From Tachypleus tridentatus (taxonomy: Eukaryota; Arthropoda; Merostomata; Xiphosura; Limulidae), in the NCBI RefSeq assembly GCF_004210375.1, contig NC_134832.1, forward strand, positions 154,377,592 through 154,441,591: DNA of 64,000 bases. Reading direction: 5' to 3'. Both the position numbers and the translations under genes were made by a program. This document shows, piece after piece, positions 12,868 through 24,500 of this stretch. Positions within the stretch are counted from its first letter, which is position 1. Each line of letters starts with the position of its first letter. The notes under the pieces are model-generated. The model saw only the letters and a list, made by a program, of their open reading frames with translations. It was not told the DNA's origin and did not search any database.

Positions 12868-14035
12868 CTTCCTTTTTCTTGAAAGTTTTTCCTTAATTAT
12901 TTGCTTGTTTTTAATGCAATGTTTGAAAAGACGTAAGAATGTTGTACTTATAATCAAGTTCTAAATACAGTGAGGCTCCAACTGTAATATTTATTGTTTA
13001 TATGTTACTGTTTCACCCTGTACTTCAGTTTATTAAATAAATACCACACTTCTGTAAGAAAGCTGACCACAAGGGGTAATGAGAACATCATTTACACCAG
13101 AATTATGATTTATAAATAGTTACAACTAGTTACTAATAATACTTACAATATTGGATACTTTGTCTGAAACTATGTTATCTGAATTAAACTGATTCACACC
13201 ATTGTTTGGGTTTGAATTATGTAAGAAAATTCAAACTTTTTACTTCGATATTTACAGACATTTAGAGAACTCGTGACTCAGTCATTACATAGATATTGTT
13301 GTAAAAGTAAACACTGTATAGTATTGTAAACGTCAGGTGGCCTCTTGAGTAGATATTTGAAATACCGTTTTCATAAACAATAACAGCCGTCCTACTTAGG
13401 CAGTGCTGCCACCTGACTGATACAAAATAGTTACGTTTATTGAATCCTACAAATTTTAAAACACCTTCTGCTTTTTCATTCCATAAAAGATGTAGTTCAT
13501 AAAAATAAATTGTTTTAAAAACCTGATATTTGAATATATATATATATTGTACCAATCAATTTTAGTTTTATCATTATTACTCATGAGGGTGAAACATTTC
13601 GTGTTTTCATGCATGGTTTAGTGTTCCGCCACGATAGCTTACAAATCTTGTTACCTGATCCATTGCATTAAAGGAAGTTTTGAAACAAGTCAATTAAGAG
13701 GTTAAAAAATCGGGTCACAGCCGTCTTGTAGGCTCAGGGTAATACGAGGCAGGCTCCCCTAGCGGGGTCAAGGGGCGCCTTGACCCCGTCAGTGTACAGT
13801 ATCAAGTTGTCAGCGGGTAATGTTCAACGAGTCACTCAGTACAATGTGTCTGTTTCATAATAAACGTTTCACGTGGGTGAGAAGGAATTTCGAAACGTGT
13901 AAAGTAATAAACAGCAATTGGAGTGAATTTGTCTCATAAATCTTTATTATTCTTTACAAAAATTAAGATACATTTTCAAGAAAGTGCGTGATACAACGGT
14001 AACGTAGTCTGTGTACAAATTCATGTGTTACGTTT
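12868..14035. other. unique region with one GC-rich hairpin
   Basis: No gene is recognised; the 97-codon minus-strand open frame at 13262-13555 shows no conserved motif. A short AT dinucleotide run lies at about 13540-13552. The notable item is the palindrome annotated at 13763-13788. Confidence 0.5.
13763..13788. other. perfect 11-bp GC-rich inverted repeat
   Basis: CGGGGTCAAGG is followed by a four-base spacer and then its exact reverse complement CCTTGACCCCG. This would fold into a very stable 11-bp stem with a GGCG loop. It is unlike the AT-rich surroundings. The flanks (13700-13800) are also GC-rich, so this may belong to an unidentified mobile element. It lacks the sequence of a histone mRNA 3' stem-loop. 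Confidence 0.85.
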
Positions 14036-14038
14036 AGA

Positions 14039-14145
14039 GACTAGAGAGAGAGAGAAAGTGTAGGTTCACAGACACAGTAACAGAGAGAGAGGAGGTATAC
14101 AGAAACAGTAACTGAGAGAGAGAGAAGCTTTAGGTTCACAGACAC
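14039..14145. repeat. GA-rich imperfect duplication
   Basis: GAGAGAGAGA runs alternate with GTAGGTTCACAGACACAGTA or TTTAGGTTCACAGACACAGT. Two to three imperfect copies of a block of about 40-55 bp are present. No coding potential is seen. Confidence 0.7.
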
Positions 14146-14255
14146 AGTACTATATCAAATGATCATTGTTTTTCATCTTTACTTTTAATAATGGTAATGA
14201 TTTATAACTTTATGACTGATAATCTATTCAAGTACGAAACCCGTGTATGTATTTA

Positions 14256-14493
14256 TATAAACCGGGTTGATTGGTGCTATATTTTAATAAACCGGGTTGA
14301 TTGGTGCTATATTTTAATAAACCGGGTTGATTGGTCCTGTGTTTTAATAAACAGGGTTGATTGGTCCTGTGTTTTAATAAACAGGGTTGATTGGTCCTGT
14401 ATTTTAATAAACATGGTTGATTGGACCTATACTTTAATAAACCGGGTTGATTGGTCCTATATTTTAATAAACCGGGTTGATTGGTCCTATATT
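14256..14493. repeat. 30-bp minisatellite, about 8 units
   Basis: The unit is AACCGGGTTGATTGGTGCTA followed by TATTTTAATA, with period 30. Because 30 is a multiple of three and neither strand has a stop in the chosen frame, it creates open frames on both strands (INRVDWCYIL repeats on plus, TNQPGLLKYR repeats on minus). Nothing else supports a protein. Confidence 0.93.
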
Positions 14494-15104
14494 TAAATTC
14501 TTTCATTCAGATAAATTGCCTTAACTTGCAGCCTACCAGTGACTGAACGAAACGTCTAAACCTAGTTTTGGATACCAGTTCTATGCAGCTTACAGTCCGG
14601 TGTGTAGACAAGTGTTTAACAACATCAACCAACTAGCTTATTTATATGTACCGAAATAAAAGCATAAGAAACCTTAAAAGTGAATTTTGACTTAAGCCTT
14701 TTGCTGAGATATATAAATATTAAACATCAAACCACACCACAATTATACTGACACTTTACAGATACAACACAACATGTTTTTCACACAGCCGACCTTGTTA
14801 AACAGTATGTAAATATTCCAGTTTTCGACACAAACACAAGATACACACGCCAAGTACAAACATTGGTTCTCTCCACACGAAGTAAAAAAAGACAGGTTAT
14901 ACAAACACAGGTCACATACAAAAGCGCGAGTTCTCTACACGAAGAGAAACAAGTTTTCTCGATAACCCAAACATTTAGTGTGGCGTTTTACACTGACACT
15001 AAACAGAAGGGAACAGCTATTTACAACTAATAAAAATATCTTACAAACTGGTATTGTAACAACATAATTTAAGTTTAAATAGGACATCAATAACCATGGA
15101 TTTG
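14494..15104. other. unique spacer
   Basis: No feature is recognised. GACACAAACACAAGATACAC and related CA-rich stretches near 14750-14950 are weakly repetitive. Confidence 0.4.
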
Positions 15105-15378
15105 TTTGTTTGTTTTGAAATTTCGCACAAAGCTACTCGAGGGCTATCCGTGCTAGCCGTTCCTAATTTAGCAGTGTAAGACTAGAGGGAAGGCAGCTAG
15201 TCATCACCACCCACCGCCAACTCTTGGGCTACTCTTTTACCAACGAAAAGTGGGATTGACCGTCACATTATACGCCCCCACGGCTGGAAGGGCGAGCATG
15301 TTTAGCGCGACGCGGGCGCGAACCCGCGACCCTCGGATTACGAGTCGCACGCCTCACGCGCTTGGCCATGCCAGGCCC
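15105..15378 (-). mobile_element. tRNA-derived SINE, near full length
   Basis: Read on the minus strand, the element starts near 15378 with a tRNA-like head: an A-box-like TGGCCAAGCGCG, an anticodon-loop-like CTCGTAA, and a B-box-like GGGTTCGCGCCC. A conserved body follows (CAGCCGTGGGGGCGT in the family, GTTGGTAAAAGAGTAGCCC, TGGCGGTGGGTGGTGATGAC, GTAGCTTTGTGCGAAATTTC). It ends in a CAAA-rich tail at 15105. The anticodon position suggests descent from tRNA-Thr(CGT). It is non-autonomous and would depend on LINE machinery and RNA polymerase III. This is one of the better preserved copies here. Confidence 0.88.
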
Positions 15379-15918
15379 AATAACCAAAGAATACCCTAAA
15401 AATACATTATAACAAGTTCACGTGAAACTGCGTTATATCGCGATGATGTCATTGATAGTGCTACAAATAGAGGTTGCTCCATTTCAGTTATTCTAGTTTG
15501 AAATTATAAGAAAAATAAGAGAAACAATTCCTTATATTTTGGGGTGATAGCGACATTTCATGTACGTTGAATGCATTTTCCTAACAACCTACTATTATTC
15601 ACTTTGTTCACATTTCACAATAACTGAAGCATTAGTTTCAGTATCAATCTATGCACTCCTTGAACAATCTAATAAGACAGCCAGGAAAGTAGAAAACAGG
15701 TTTAACAACGAACGTTATACATATATATACGAACTTTGAACAATGAAAACTACAGTACACGTACACGTGAATTTATAAATACATTAAGTACAGATTGTAC
15801 TGCATATAGGTTAAGTATCCATCATTTAAGAACTTGGCTAGTAACGTACGTTTAGCTAATTAATACAAATTTTGAAACATGAGCCTTCATTCAGATACGA
15901 ATACGTGAATATATAGGT
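15379..15918. other. unique spacer
   Basis: No gene or RNA is recognised between the SINE and the 59-bp minisatellite. Confidence 0.4.
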
Positions 15919-16378
15919 GATGTTGGACTACATGTGTTACATTAGATACAGTAAGTATAAATGACACTACAGGTACAGATGTTGAACTACATGTGTTACT
16001 TTAGATACAGTAAGTATAAATGACACTACAGGTACAGATGTTGGACTACATGTGTTACTTTAGATACAGTAAGTATAAATGACACTACAGGTACAGATGT
16101 TGGACTACATGTGTTACTTTAGATACAGTAAGTATAAATGACACTACAGGTACAGATGTTGGACTACATGCGTTACTTTAGATACAGTAAGTATAAATAA
16201 CACTACAGGTACAGATGTTGGACTACATGTGTTACTTCAGATACAGTAAGTATAAATGACACTACAGGTACAGATGTTGGACTACATGCGTTACTTTAGA
16301 TACAGTAAGTATAAATAACACTACAGGTACAGATGTTGGACTACATGTGTTACTTTAGATACAGTAAGTATAAATAAA
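15919..16378. repeat. 59-bp minisatellite, about 8 units
   Basis: The unit is GATGTTGGACTACATGTGTT then ACTTTAGATACAGTAAGTAT then AAATGACACTACAGGTACA; the period is 59 (15919 and 15978). Units are more than 95 percent alike by eye, so the expansion looks recent. Confidence 0.95.
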
Positions 16379-16984
16379 ATATAATTTTGAAGATACAAAA
16401 TAATTACTATATTTTCTAATGAGGAGGTTCAGTATGAAAAACTAATTACTGCTACATTTTGAAAACACAGTATTAAAAATACTGAAGGTATATCGGTGTT
16501 AGGATATGAAAGTATATCAGTGTTTTTGTAATAATAAGACTTATTGTACAAATGTTTAAAACATTTGTGACGTTTAATTTCACAAGTTTCATAAACATAT
16601 ATAGTAATCAATTTGATAAAAGAAAACGAATGTTTTCTACTTACATAAACTTCTCTGACCCTATCGTTTGTCAAATCTAAACGTCTCATGTCCAAGGGAA
16701 ATACCATTTGGACGTTAACAAGCATTAAAACTAGAAGGCCACCTGTTCAATAGCACTCGATCCTTTCAAACTACCCGGATGTTAGTAATGTACTAGTGGT
16801 CAAGAAGGGCCAAACGTTAAATTTTCTACAAACTGCGAGATAAACAGCTAAAGGACACGCCCCCTACCACACACAAGTGAAACTCCCTCTATCCCGGTTG
16901 TTTATTGTTAATTTCCATACGTGAAATAAGCTTTGTCTGCTCGTTCTATTGTGTACGAAGTGGTGAAATTAAAGATGGTAGTTA
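16379..16984. other. unique spacer
   Basis: No supported gene. A 98-codon minus open frame at 16429-16725 has no recognisable motif. Confidence 0.4.
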
Positions 16985-18306
16985 GAGGAACAGCAAATCC
17001 TCAACATTTCCTAATGTAATTAGAGGAACAACAAATCTTCAACATTTCCTAATGTAATTAGAGGAACAACAAACCTTCAACATTTCCTAATGTAATTAGA
17101 GGAACAACAAACCTTCAACATTCCCTAATGTAATTAGAGGAACAACAAATCTTCAACATTTCCTAATGTAATTAGAGGAACAACAAAACTTCAACATTTC
17201 CTAATGTAATTAGAGGAACAACAAACCTTCAACATTCCCTAATGTAATTAGAGGAACAACAAATCTTCAACATTTCCTAATGTAATTAGAGGAACAACAA
17301 ATCTTCAACATTTCCTAATGTAATTAGAGGAACAACAAATCTTCAACATTTCCTAATGTAATTAGAGGAACAACAAACCTTCAACATTTCCTAATGTAAT
17401 TAGAGGAACAACAAACCTTCAACATTCCCTAATGTAATTAGAGTAACAACAAACCTTCAACATTTCCTAATGTAATTAGAGGAACAACAAATCCTCGACA
17501 TTTCCTAATGTAGTTAGAGGAGCAACAAACCTTCAACATTTCCTAATGTCGTTAGAGGAACAACAAACCTTCAACATTTCCTAATGTAATTAGAGGAACA
17601 ACAAACCTTCAACATTCCCTAATGTAATTAGAGGAACAACAAATCTTCAACATTTCCTGATGAAGTTAGAGGAACAACAAATCCTCAACATTTCCTAATG
17701 TAATTAGAGGAACAACAAATCCTCAACATTTCCTAATGTAATTAGAGGAACAACAAATCCTCAACATTACCTAATGTAGTTAGAGGAACAACAAGTCCTC
17801 AACATTTCCTAATGTAGTTAGAGGAACAACAAACCTTCAACATTTCCTAATGTAGTTAGAGGAACAACAAATCCTCAAAATTTCCTAATGTAGTTAGAGG
17901 AACAACAAATCCTCAACATTTCCTAATGTAGTTAGAGGAACAACAAATCCTCAACATTTCCTAATGTAGTTAGAGGAACAACAAATCCTCAACATTTCCT
18001 AATGTAGTTAGAGGAACAACAAATCCTCCACATTTCCTAATTATTTACAGGAACAACAAATCTTCGACATTTCCTAATGTATTTACAGGAACAACAAATC
18101 CTCAACATTTCCTAATGTAGTTAGATGAACAACAAACATTCAACATTTCCTAATGTAGTTAGAGGAACAACAAATCCTCGACATTTCCTAATGTAGTTAG
18201 AGGAACAACAAATCCTCGACATTTCCTAATGTAGTTAGAGGAACAACAAATCCTCGACATTTCCTAATGTAGTTAGAGGAACAACGAATCCTCGACATTT
18301 CCTAAT
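16985..18306. repeat. 38-bp minisatellite, about 35 units
   Basis: The unit is GTTAGAGGAACAACAAATCC then TCAACATTTCCTAATGTA; the period is 38 (17041 and 17079). The left half is mainly the ATTAGAGG plus CTTCAACA subtype. The right half is mainly GTTAGAGG plus CCTCAACA or CCTCGACA. This shows a gradient of variants along the array. Confidence 0.95.
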
Positions 18307-18695
18307 ATATCTTTAGCTCCTTACTACTTCTCCGCCTGTTATTTCAACCTTCTATCTCGTCCTATAGGCTCTGTGTTATATTTTGTTTAATAGCGACGTA
18401 TTGATAGTTTCCCAAAGTTTGAACCTTGCATTATCGGCAGAAGTTTCCTTTTGCTTCGTTTTGTAATCAGTATTTTCCACCTCACAAACTAAACAAAAAA
18501 CTGATGTTGGTTTTATGATACGTAGTTTACGTTTTATTCCATTTTGAAAGTAAGTATAATAATTATTATAATACCCTCTATGTTAGAAAAGATTTGTTGT
18601 TCTTGAATGAACTGTAAAGTGTAAGAGATTAATGCTTATTTTGGTAACGCATGTGACAACAGTATGCGAACCACGGCCTCTTCAAAACAAGTTCA
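18307..18695. other. unique spacer
   Basis: Nothing is recognised between two arrays. Confidence 0.4.
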
Positions 18696-19162
18696 GATAC
18701 ATATATTACACTTACTGTGTTTTATAGTCCGGATACACATATTACACTTGCTACGTTTTATAGTCCGGATACACATATTACACTTACTATGTTTTATAGT
18801 CCGGATACACATATTACACTTACTATGTTTTATAGTCCGGATACACATATTACACTTAGTACATTTTATAGTCCGGATACACATATTACTATTACTACGT
18901 TTTATAGTCCGGATACATATATTACTATTACTACGTTATATAGTCCGGATACATATATTACTATTATTGCGTTTTATAGTCCGGATACATATATTACTAT
19001 TACTACGTTTTATAGTCCGGATACATATATTACTATTACTACGTTTTATAGTCCGGATACATATATTACTATTACTACGTTTTATAGTCCGGATACATAT
19101 ATTACACTTACTATGTTTTATAGTCCGGATATATATGTATTACACTTACTATGTTTTATAGG
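18696..19162. repeat. 36-bp minisatellite, about 13 units
   Basis: The unit is TATAGTCCGGATACACATAT then TACACTTGCTACGTTT; the period is 36 (18723 and 18759). A block of units has TACTATTAC in place of TACACTTAC. The period is a multiple of three, so overlapping open frames of 165 and 176 codons arise on the plus strand and a shorter one on the minus strand. I do not treat these as genes. Confidence 0.94.
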
Positions 19163-19242
19163 CACGTCGCAGTTTCTCAAAGGAAAATTAATAATGGAAA
19201 ATGTTCATACGAAACAAATTATTTCGAGAAATATGTTAATTA

Positions 19243-21722
19243 TTTAATGATCAAACACTGTCATAAGGTATATATTAATTAATTAATAAAAATTGTATTT
19301 CAAACACTGTCATAAGGTATATATTAATTAGTTAATAAAAACTGTATTTCAAACATTGTCATAATGGATATATTAATTAGTTAATAAAAACTGTATTTCA
19401 AACACTGTCATAAGGTATATATTAATTAATTAATAAAAACTGTATTTCAAACATTGTCATAATGGATATATTAATTAGTTAATAAAAACTGTATTTCAAA
19501 CACTGTCATAAGGTATATATTAATTAGTTAATAAAAACTGTATTTCAAACATTGTCATAATGGATATATTAATTAGTTAATAAAAACTGTATTTCAAACA
19601 CTGTCATAATGGATATTTTAATTAGTTAATAAAAACTGTATTTCAAACACTGTCATAAGGTATATATTAATTAATTAAGAAAAACTGTATTTCAAACATT
19701 GTCATAATGGATATATTAATTAGTTAATAAAAACTGTATTTCAAACACTGTCATAAGGTATATATTAATTAGTTAATAAAAACTGTATTTCAAACATTGT
19801 CATAATGGATATATTAATTAGTTAATAAAAACTGTATTTCAAACACTGTCATAATGGATATATTAATTAGTTACTAAAAACTGTATTTCAAACACTGTCA
19901 TAATGGATATATTAATTAGTTAATAAAACTGTATTTCAAACACTGTCATAAGGTATATATTAATTAGTTAATAAAAACTGTATTTCAAACACTGTCATAA
20001 GGTATATATTAATTAGTTAATAAAAACTGTATTTCAAACACTGTCATAAGGTATATATTAATTAGTTACTAAAAACTGTATTTCAAACACTGTCATAAGG
20101 TATATATTAATTAGTTAATAAAAACTGTATTTCAAACACTGTCATAATGGATATATTAATTAGTTAATAAAAACTGTATTTCAAACATTGTCAAAATGGA
20201 TATATTAATTAGTTAGTAAAAACTGTATTTCAAACACTGTCATAAGGTATATATTAATTAGTTAATAAAAACTGTATTTCAAACACTGTCATAATGGATA
20301 TATTAATTAGTTAATAAAAACTGTATTTCAAACACTGTCATAATGGATATATTAATTAGTCAATAAAAACTGTATTTCAAACACTGTCATAATGGATATA
20401 TTAATTAGTTAATAAAAACTGTATTTCAAACACTGTCATAATGGATATATTAATTAGTTAATAAAAACTGTATTTCAAACATTGTCATAATGGATATATT
20501 AATTAGTTAATAAAAACTGTATTTCAAACACTGTCATAATGGATATATTAATTAGTTAATATAAACTGTATTTCAAACATTGTCAAAATGGATATATTAA
20601 TTAGTTAATAAAAACTGTATTTCAAACACTGTCATAATGGATATATTAATTAGTTAATAAAAACTGTATTTCAAACACTGTCATAATGGATATATTAATT
20701 AGTTAATAAAAACTGTATTTCAAACACTGTCATAATGGATATATTAATTAGTTAATAAAACTGTATTTCAAACACTGTCATAAGGTATATATTAATTAGT
20801 TAATAAAAACTGTATTTCAAACACTGTCATAAGGAATATATTAATTAGTTAATAAAAACTGTATTTCAAACACTGTCATAAGGAATATATTAATTAGTTA
20901 ATAAAAACTGTATTTCAAACACTGTCATAAGGTATATATTAATTAGTTAATAAAAACTGTATTTCAAACATTGTCATAAGGTATATATTAATTAGTTAAT
21001 AAAAACTGTATTTCAAACATTGTCATAAGGTATATATTAATTAGTTAATAAAAACTGTATTTCAAACACTGTCATAAGGTATATATTAATTAGTTAATAA
21101 AAACTGTATTTCAAACACTGTCATAAGGTATATATTAATTAGTTAATAAAAACTGTATTTCAAACACTGTCATAATGGATATATTAATTAATTAATAAAA
21201 ACTGTATTTCAAACACTGTCATAATGGATATATTAATTAGTTAATAAAAACTGTATTTCAAACACTGTCATAATGGATATATTAATTAGTTAATAAAAAC
21301 TGTATTTCAAACATTGTCATAATGGATATATTAATTAGTTAATAAAAACTGTATTTCAAACACTGTCATAATGGATATATTAATTAGTTAATAAAAACTG
21401 TATTTCAAACATTGTCATAATGCATATATTAATTAGTTAATAAAAACTGTATTTCAAACACTGTCATAAGGTATATATTAATTAGTTAATAAAAACTGTA
21501 TTTCAAACACTGTCATAATGGATATATTAATTAGTTAATAAAAACTGTATTTCAAATACTGTCATAATGGATATATTAATTAGTTAATAAAAACTGTATT
21601 TCAAAAACTGTCACAATGGATATATTAATTAGTTAATAAAAACTGTATTTCAAACACTATCACAATAGATATATTAATTAGTTGATAAAAACTGTATTTC
21701 AAACACTGTCACAATGGATGAA
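19243..21722. repeat. 49-bp minisatellite, about 50 units
   Basis: The unit is CAAACACTGTCATAATGGAT then ATATTAATTAGTTAATAAAA then ACTGTATTT; the period is 49 (tcataagg at 19261 and 19310). Two main subtypes, CATAAGGTATAT and CATAATGGATAT, are interspersed. A minority carry CAAACATTG. It is unrelated to the 49-bp Tc1-derived unit despite equal length. Confidence 0.96.
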
Positions 21723-21734
21723 CTTAAGTTTAAA

Positions 21735-21885
21735 ATACATCTTCGACCCGTCATCCTTGTATCTCAGTTCAATCGTCTTGGTTACATCTTCCACCCGCCA
21801 TCCTTATATCTATCTCTGTTTTATCGCCTGGGTTACATCTTCCACCCGTCACCCTTGTAACTCAGTTTTGTAATCTGGGTAACTT
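21735..21885. repeat. three-unit repeat of about 50 bp
   Basis: Three imperfect units share CATCTTCCACCCGTCATCCT and then a TGTATCTCAGTTTTATCG-like stretch; starts are near 21737, 21785 and 21836. The array adjoins the end of the 49-bp minisatellite. Confidence 0.75.
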
Positions 21886-22871
21886 TTTTTACCTCTATAA
21901 TACACAGGTTGTTTGTACATGCCATAAGCCCTATAAACTTCATTAAGACTCCAAATAGTCATGATATTTAGTCATGCTTCGAGCAACATTGAGATTTGTA
22001 AACTTCCATCTGCCCAGTAAATATTTGGTGCGCGTGTATTATTTTTGAAGCATTGTAAATTTCCTAAGTTCTATCTGGGTACCGATTCAGAGGCTACCAA
22101 TTTAAAACAGTACTCGTCACCCTAATTTCTCTTCTCACCTCTGACCTCGTGGGACCAAACCACCCCAGTTGCTGCGGTTTTTCATTTCCCGTGGCTTGAG
22201 ATCATGAAAACGGGTAGGTACTAGCTAAGTACTCCCGTGGGTCTTAAAACCGTTTCAAACCCATTATTTTCACATAAAAATATTCTGATATCACTGTTTA
22301 TTGATATCAGACTATGTTTTACAGTAAAAAATGTGGTGATTTCGAGCAAAAATGGTACCAATCTAACATCGAGAAGAATAATTGATCATTAGAAAAAATG
22401 ACCATAGTTATGGTTAGTAGCAAAGTCAAAAACATTTATATTCTATCTAATGGGTACGTACTTACTGCTCAAGCAAACCAACTTACAAGTAGCTTCACAG
22501 TAACTCATGTTTAACAAATAATTGTTTCTCCAAGAGTATCATTTGATGCACTTGTTGTTAAATATATTTCAAAAATGAGGCTGCCAGCAAATAAAAATAA
22601 ACATGAAGGACAGAACAAATTACTGGAACAGTGGTAACATTAAAAAACAATACCTTGAATAATGAAGTTCGCATGTTGATTGTAATCTGGATACATCGAT
22701 TATAAATAAAAGTTGTACTTGTTGTACTTTTTATAGCCGTGCAACAAATTAATATTGAATGATCAAATAACACCAAAGAAAGAAAACCGCCAATTTAGGC
22801 AAAAATAAAACTTCAATATACATACAAAAGAAAATATTAAAACTATGTTATTTAAGGGGTATTCCTACGAT
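21886..22871. other. unique region, no gene recognised
   Basis: No conserved coding stretch is visible on either strand. Short open frames, such as 22558-22776 on minus, lack motifs. Confidence 0.45.
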
Positions 22872-22985
22872 TGTTTGTTTGTTCCAAGATTTGGACCAAA
22901 GCTGCACAAGAACTATCTTAACTGATATATTAGAGAAAAAGCTGCTAACTAACAGTACCGGCCGCCAACCCTTAATCTACTCTTA
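22872..22985 (-). mobile_element. decayed SINE tail fragment
   Basis: The minus strand shows a degraded 3' half of the tRNA-derived SINE: an AAGAGTAGATTAAGGGTTGGCGG-like start in 20-base register, an AGCTTTGTGC-like stretch near 22900, and a CAAACAAACA tail. The head is missing and several internal blocks are lost. Confidence 0.6.
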
Positions 22986-23229
22986 TCAGAATGAATAGTA
23001 GGATATCATCATTATTTCTATAGCACTCCAATGGCCACAAAATTCTGAGTGCGTTTTTATGGCAGCAGATGGCAAACCATAAATCATCGAATTCATAACC
23101 TGGGAACTATTAAGCCTACGAGCAGATAAGCAATAAAATATGTAACTTACTGAAGAATTGATCATAAAAGAAAATATGATATATAACGAAAGTAGTGAAA
23201 TTTCACTAGTTTCGACTAGAATAAAACTA

Positions 23230-24186
23230 CACAGCAACATTATAACTGAAGGTCACTAGAATGGTGTAACATTATAACGGAAGGTCACTAGAATGGTGCA
23301 ACATTATAACTGAAGGTCACTAGAATAAAACTACACAGTAACATTATAACTGAAGGTCACTAGAATAAAACTACACAGTAACATTATAACTGAAGGTCAC
23401 TAGAATAAAACTACACAGTAACATTATAACGGAAGGTCACTAGAATGGTGCAACATTATAACGGAAGGTCACTAGAATGGTGTAACATTATAACGGAAGG
23501 TCACTAGAATGGTGTAACATTATAACGGAAGGTCACTAGAATGGTGTAACATTATAACGGAAGGTCACTAGAATGGTGCAACATTATAACTGAAGGTCAC
23601 TAGAATAAAACTACACAGTAACATTATAACTGAAGGTCACTAGAATAAAACTACACAGTAACATTATAACTGAAGGTCACTAGAATAAAACTACACAGTA
23701 ACATTATAACGGAAGGTCACTAGAATGGTGCAACATTATAACGGAAGGTCACTAGAATGGTGTAACATTATAACGGAAGGTCACTAGAATGGTGCAACAT
23801 TATAACGGAAGGTCACTAGAATGGTGTAACATTATAACGGAAGGTCACTAGAATGGTGCAACATTATAACTGAAGGTCACTAGAATAAAACTACACAGTA
23901 ACATTATAACTGAAGGTCACTAGAATAAAACTACACAGTAACATTATAACTGAAGGTCACTAGAATAAAACTACACAGTAACATTATAACTGAAGGTCAC
24001 TAGAATAAAACTACACAGTAACATTATAACTGAAGGTCACTAGAATAAAACTACACAGTAACATTATAACGGAAGGTCACTAGAATGGTGTAACATTATA
24101 ACGGAAGGTCACTAGAATGGTGCAACATTATAACGGAAGGTCACTAGAATGGTGTAACATTATAACTGAAGGTCACTAGAATGGTG
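23230..24186. repeat. two-subtype minisatellite in alternating blocks
   Basis: Two units share AACATTATAACNGAAGGTCA and then CTAGAAT. Type A is 32 bp and ends GGTG; type B is 40 bp and ends AAAACTACACAG. Reading left to right the order is AA BBB AAAAA BBB AAAAA BBBBB AAAA. A units nearly always carry ACGG and B units ACTG, so the two variable sites are linked. The A5B3 block (280 bp) occurs twice, a higher-order unit. Confidence 0.94.
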
Positions 24187-24195
24187 CTTGGAATG

Positions 24196-24500
24196 GTGGA
24201 GCTAAAAGTTGGGGGGTTCTGATTGAGTTGTTTAAGATTGTTAAAGGAATTGATAGTATTGATGCAGCATTGTGTTCTTCATACTTAACAGTGAGAATAG
24301 TACCACCAGGGGACACAAGCACTAGGGGACACAAGTATACATTTTGGCAAAGTAGGAGTTATCATCAACTAAGACAGTTTTATTTTTTTAAGGAGTGGTG
24401 TTTTTGGAATGGGCTGCTTTCAGATGTTGTAGAAAGAATAAATTTAAGTGAATTTAAGAGAAATATTTGTAGCTATATGAATGACAAGAACTGGCTCTGG
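24196..24500 (+). mobile_element. LINE reverse-transcriptase C-terminal tail, remnant
   Basis: An open frame through 24228-24536 encodes FKIVKGIDSIDAA, then TRGHKYTFWQSRSYHQLRQF, then YFFKEWCFWNGLLSDVVERI and LSEFKRNICSYM. This follows the pattern found after the reverse transcriptase domain of many CR1/Jockey-type non-LTR elements (LRGDLIEVFKI, TRGHxxKL, FFxxRVxxxWNxLP, VxxxSxxxFKxxLD). Upstream residues VLIELFKIV extend the match to about 24215. No catalytic core is present, so it is a 3' fragment. It directly adjoins the A/B minisatellite. Confidence 0.72.

Noticed and set aside
14191..14506. INRVDWCYIL and TNQPGLLKYR repeat proteins
   Set aside because: By-products of a 30-bp minisatellite; both strands are open equally.
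18664..19247. Overlapping open frames of 165 and 176 codons encoding repetitive peptides
   Set aside because: They exist only because the 36-bp unit is a multiple of three and lacks stops. No start context, non-repeat domain or splice signal supports a gene.
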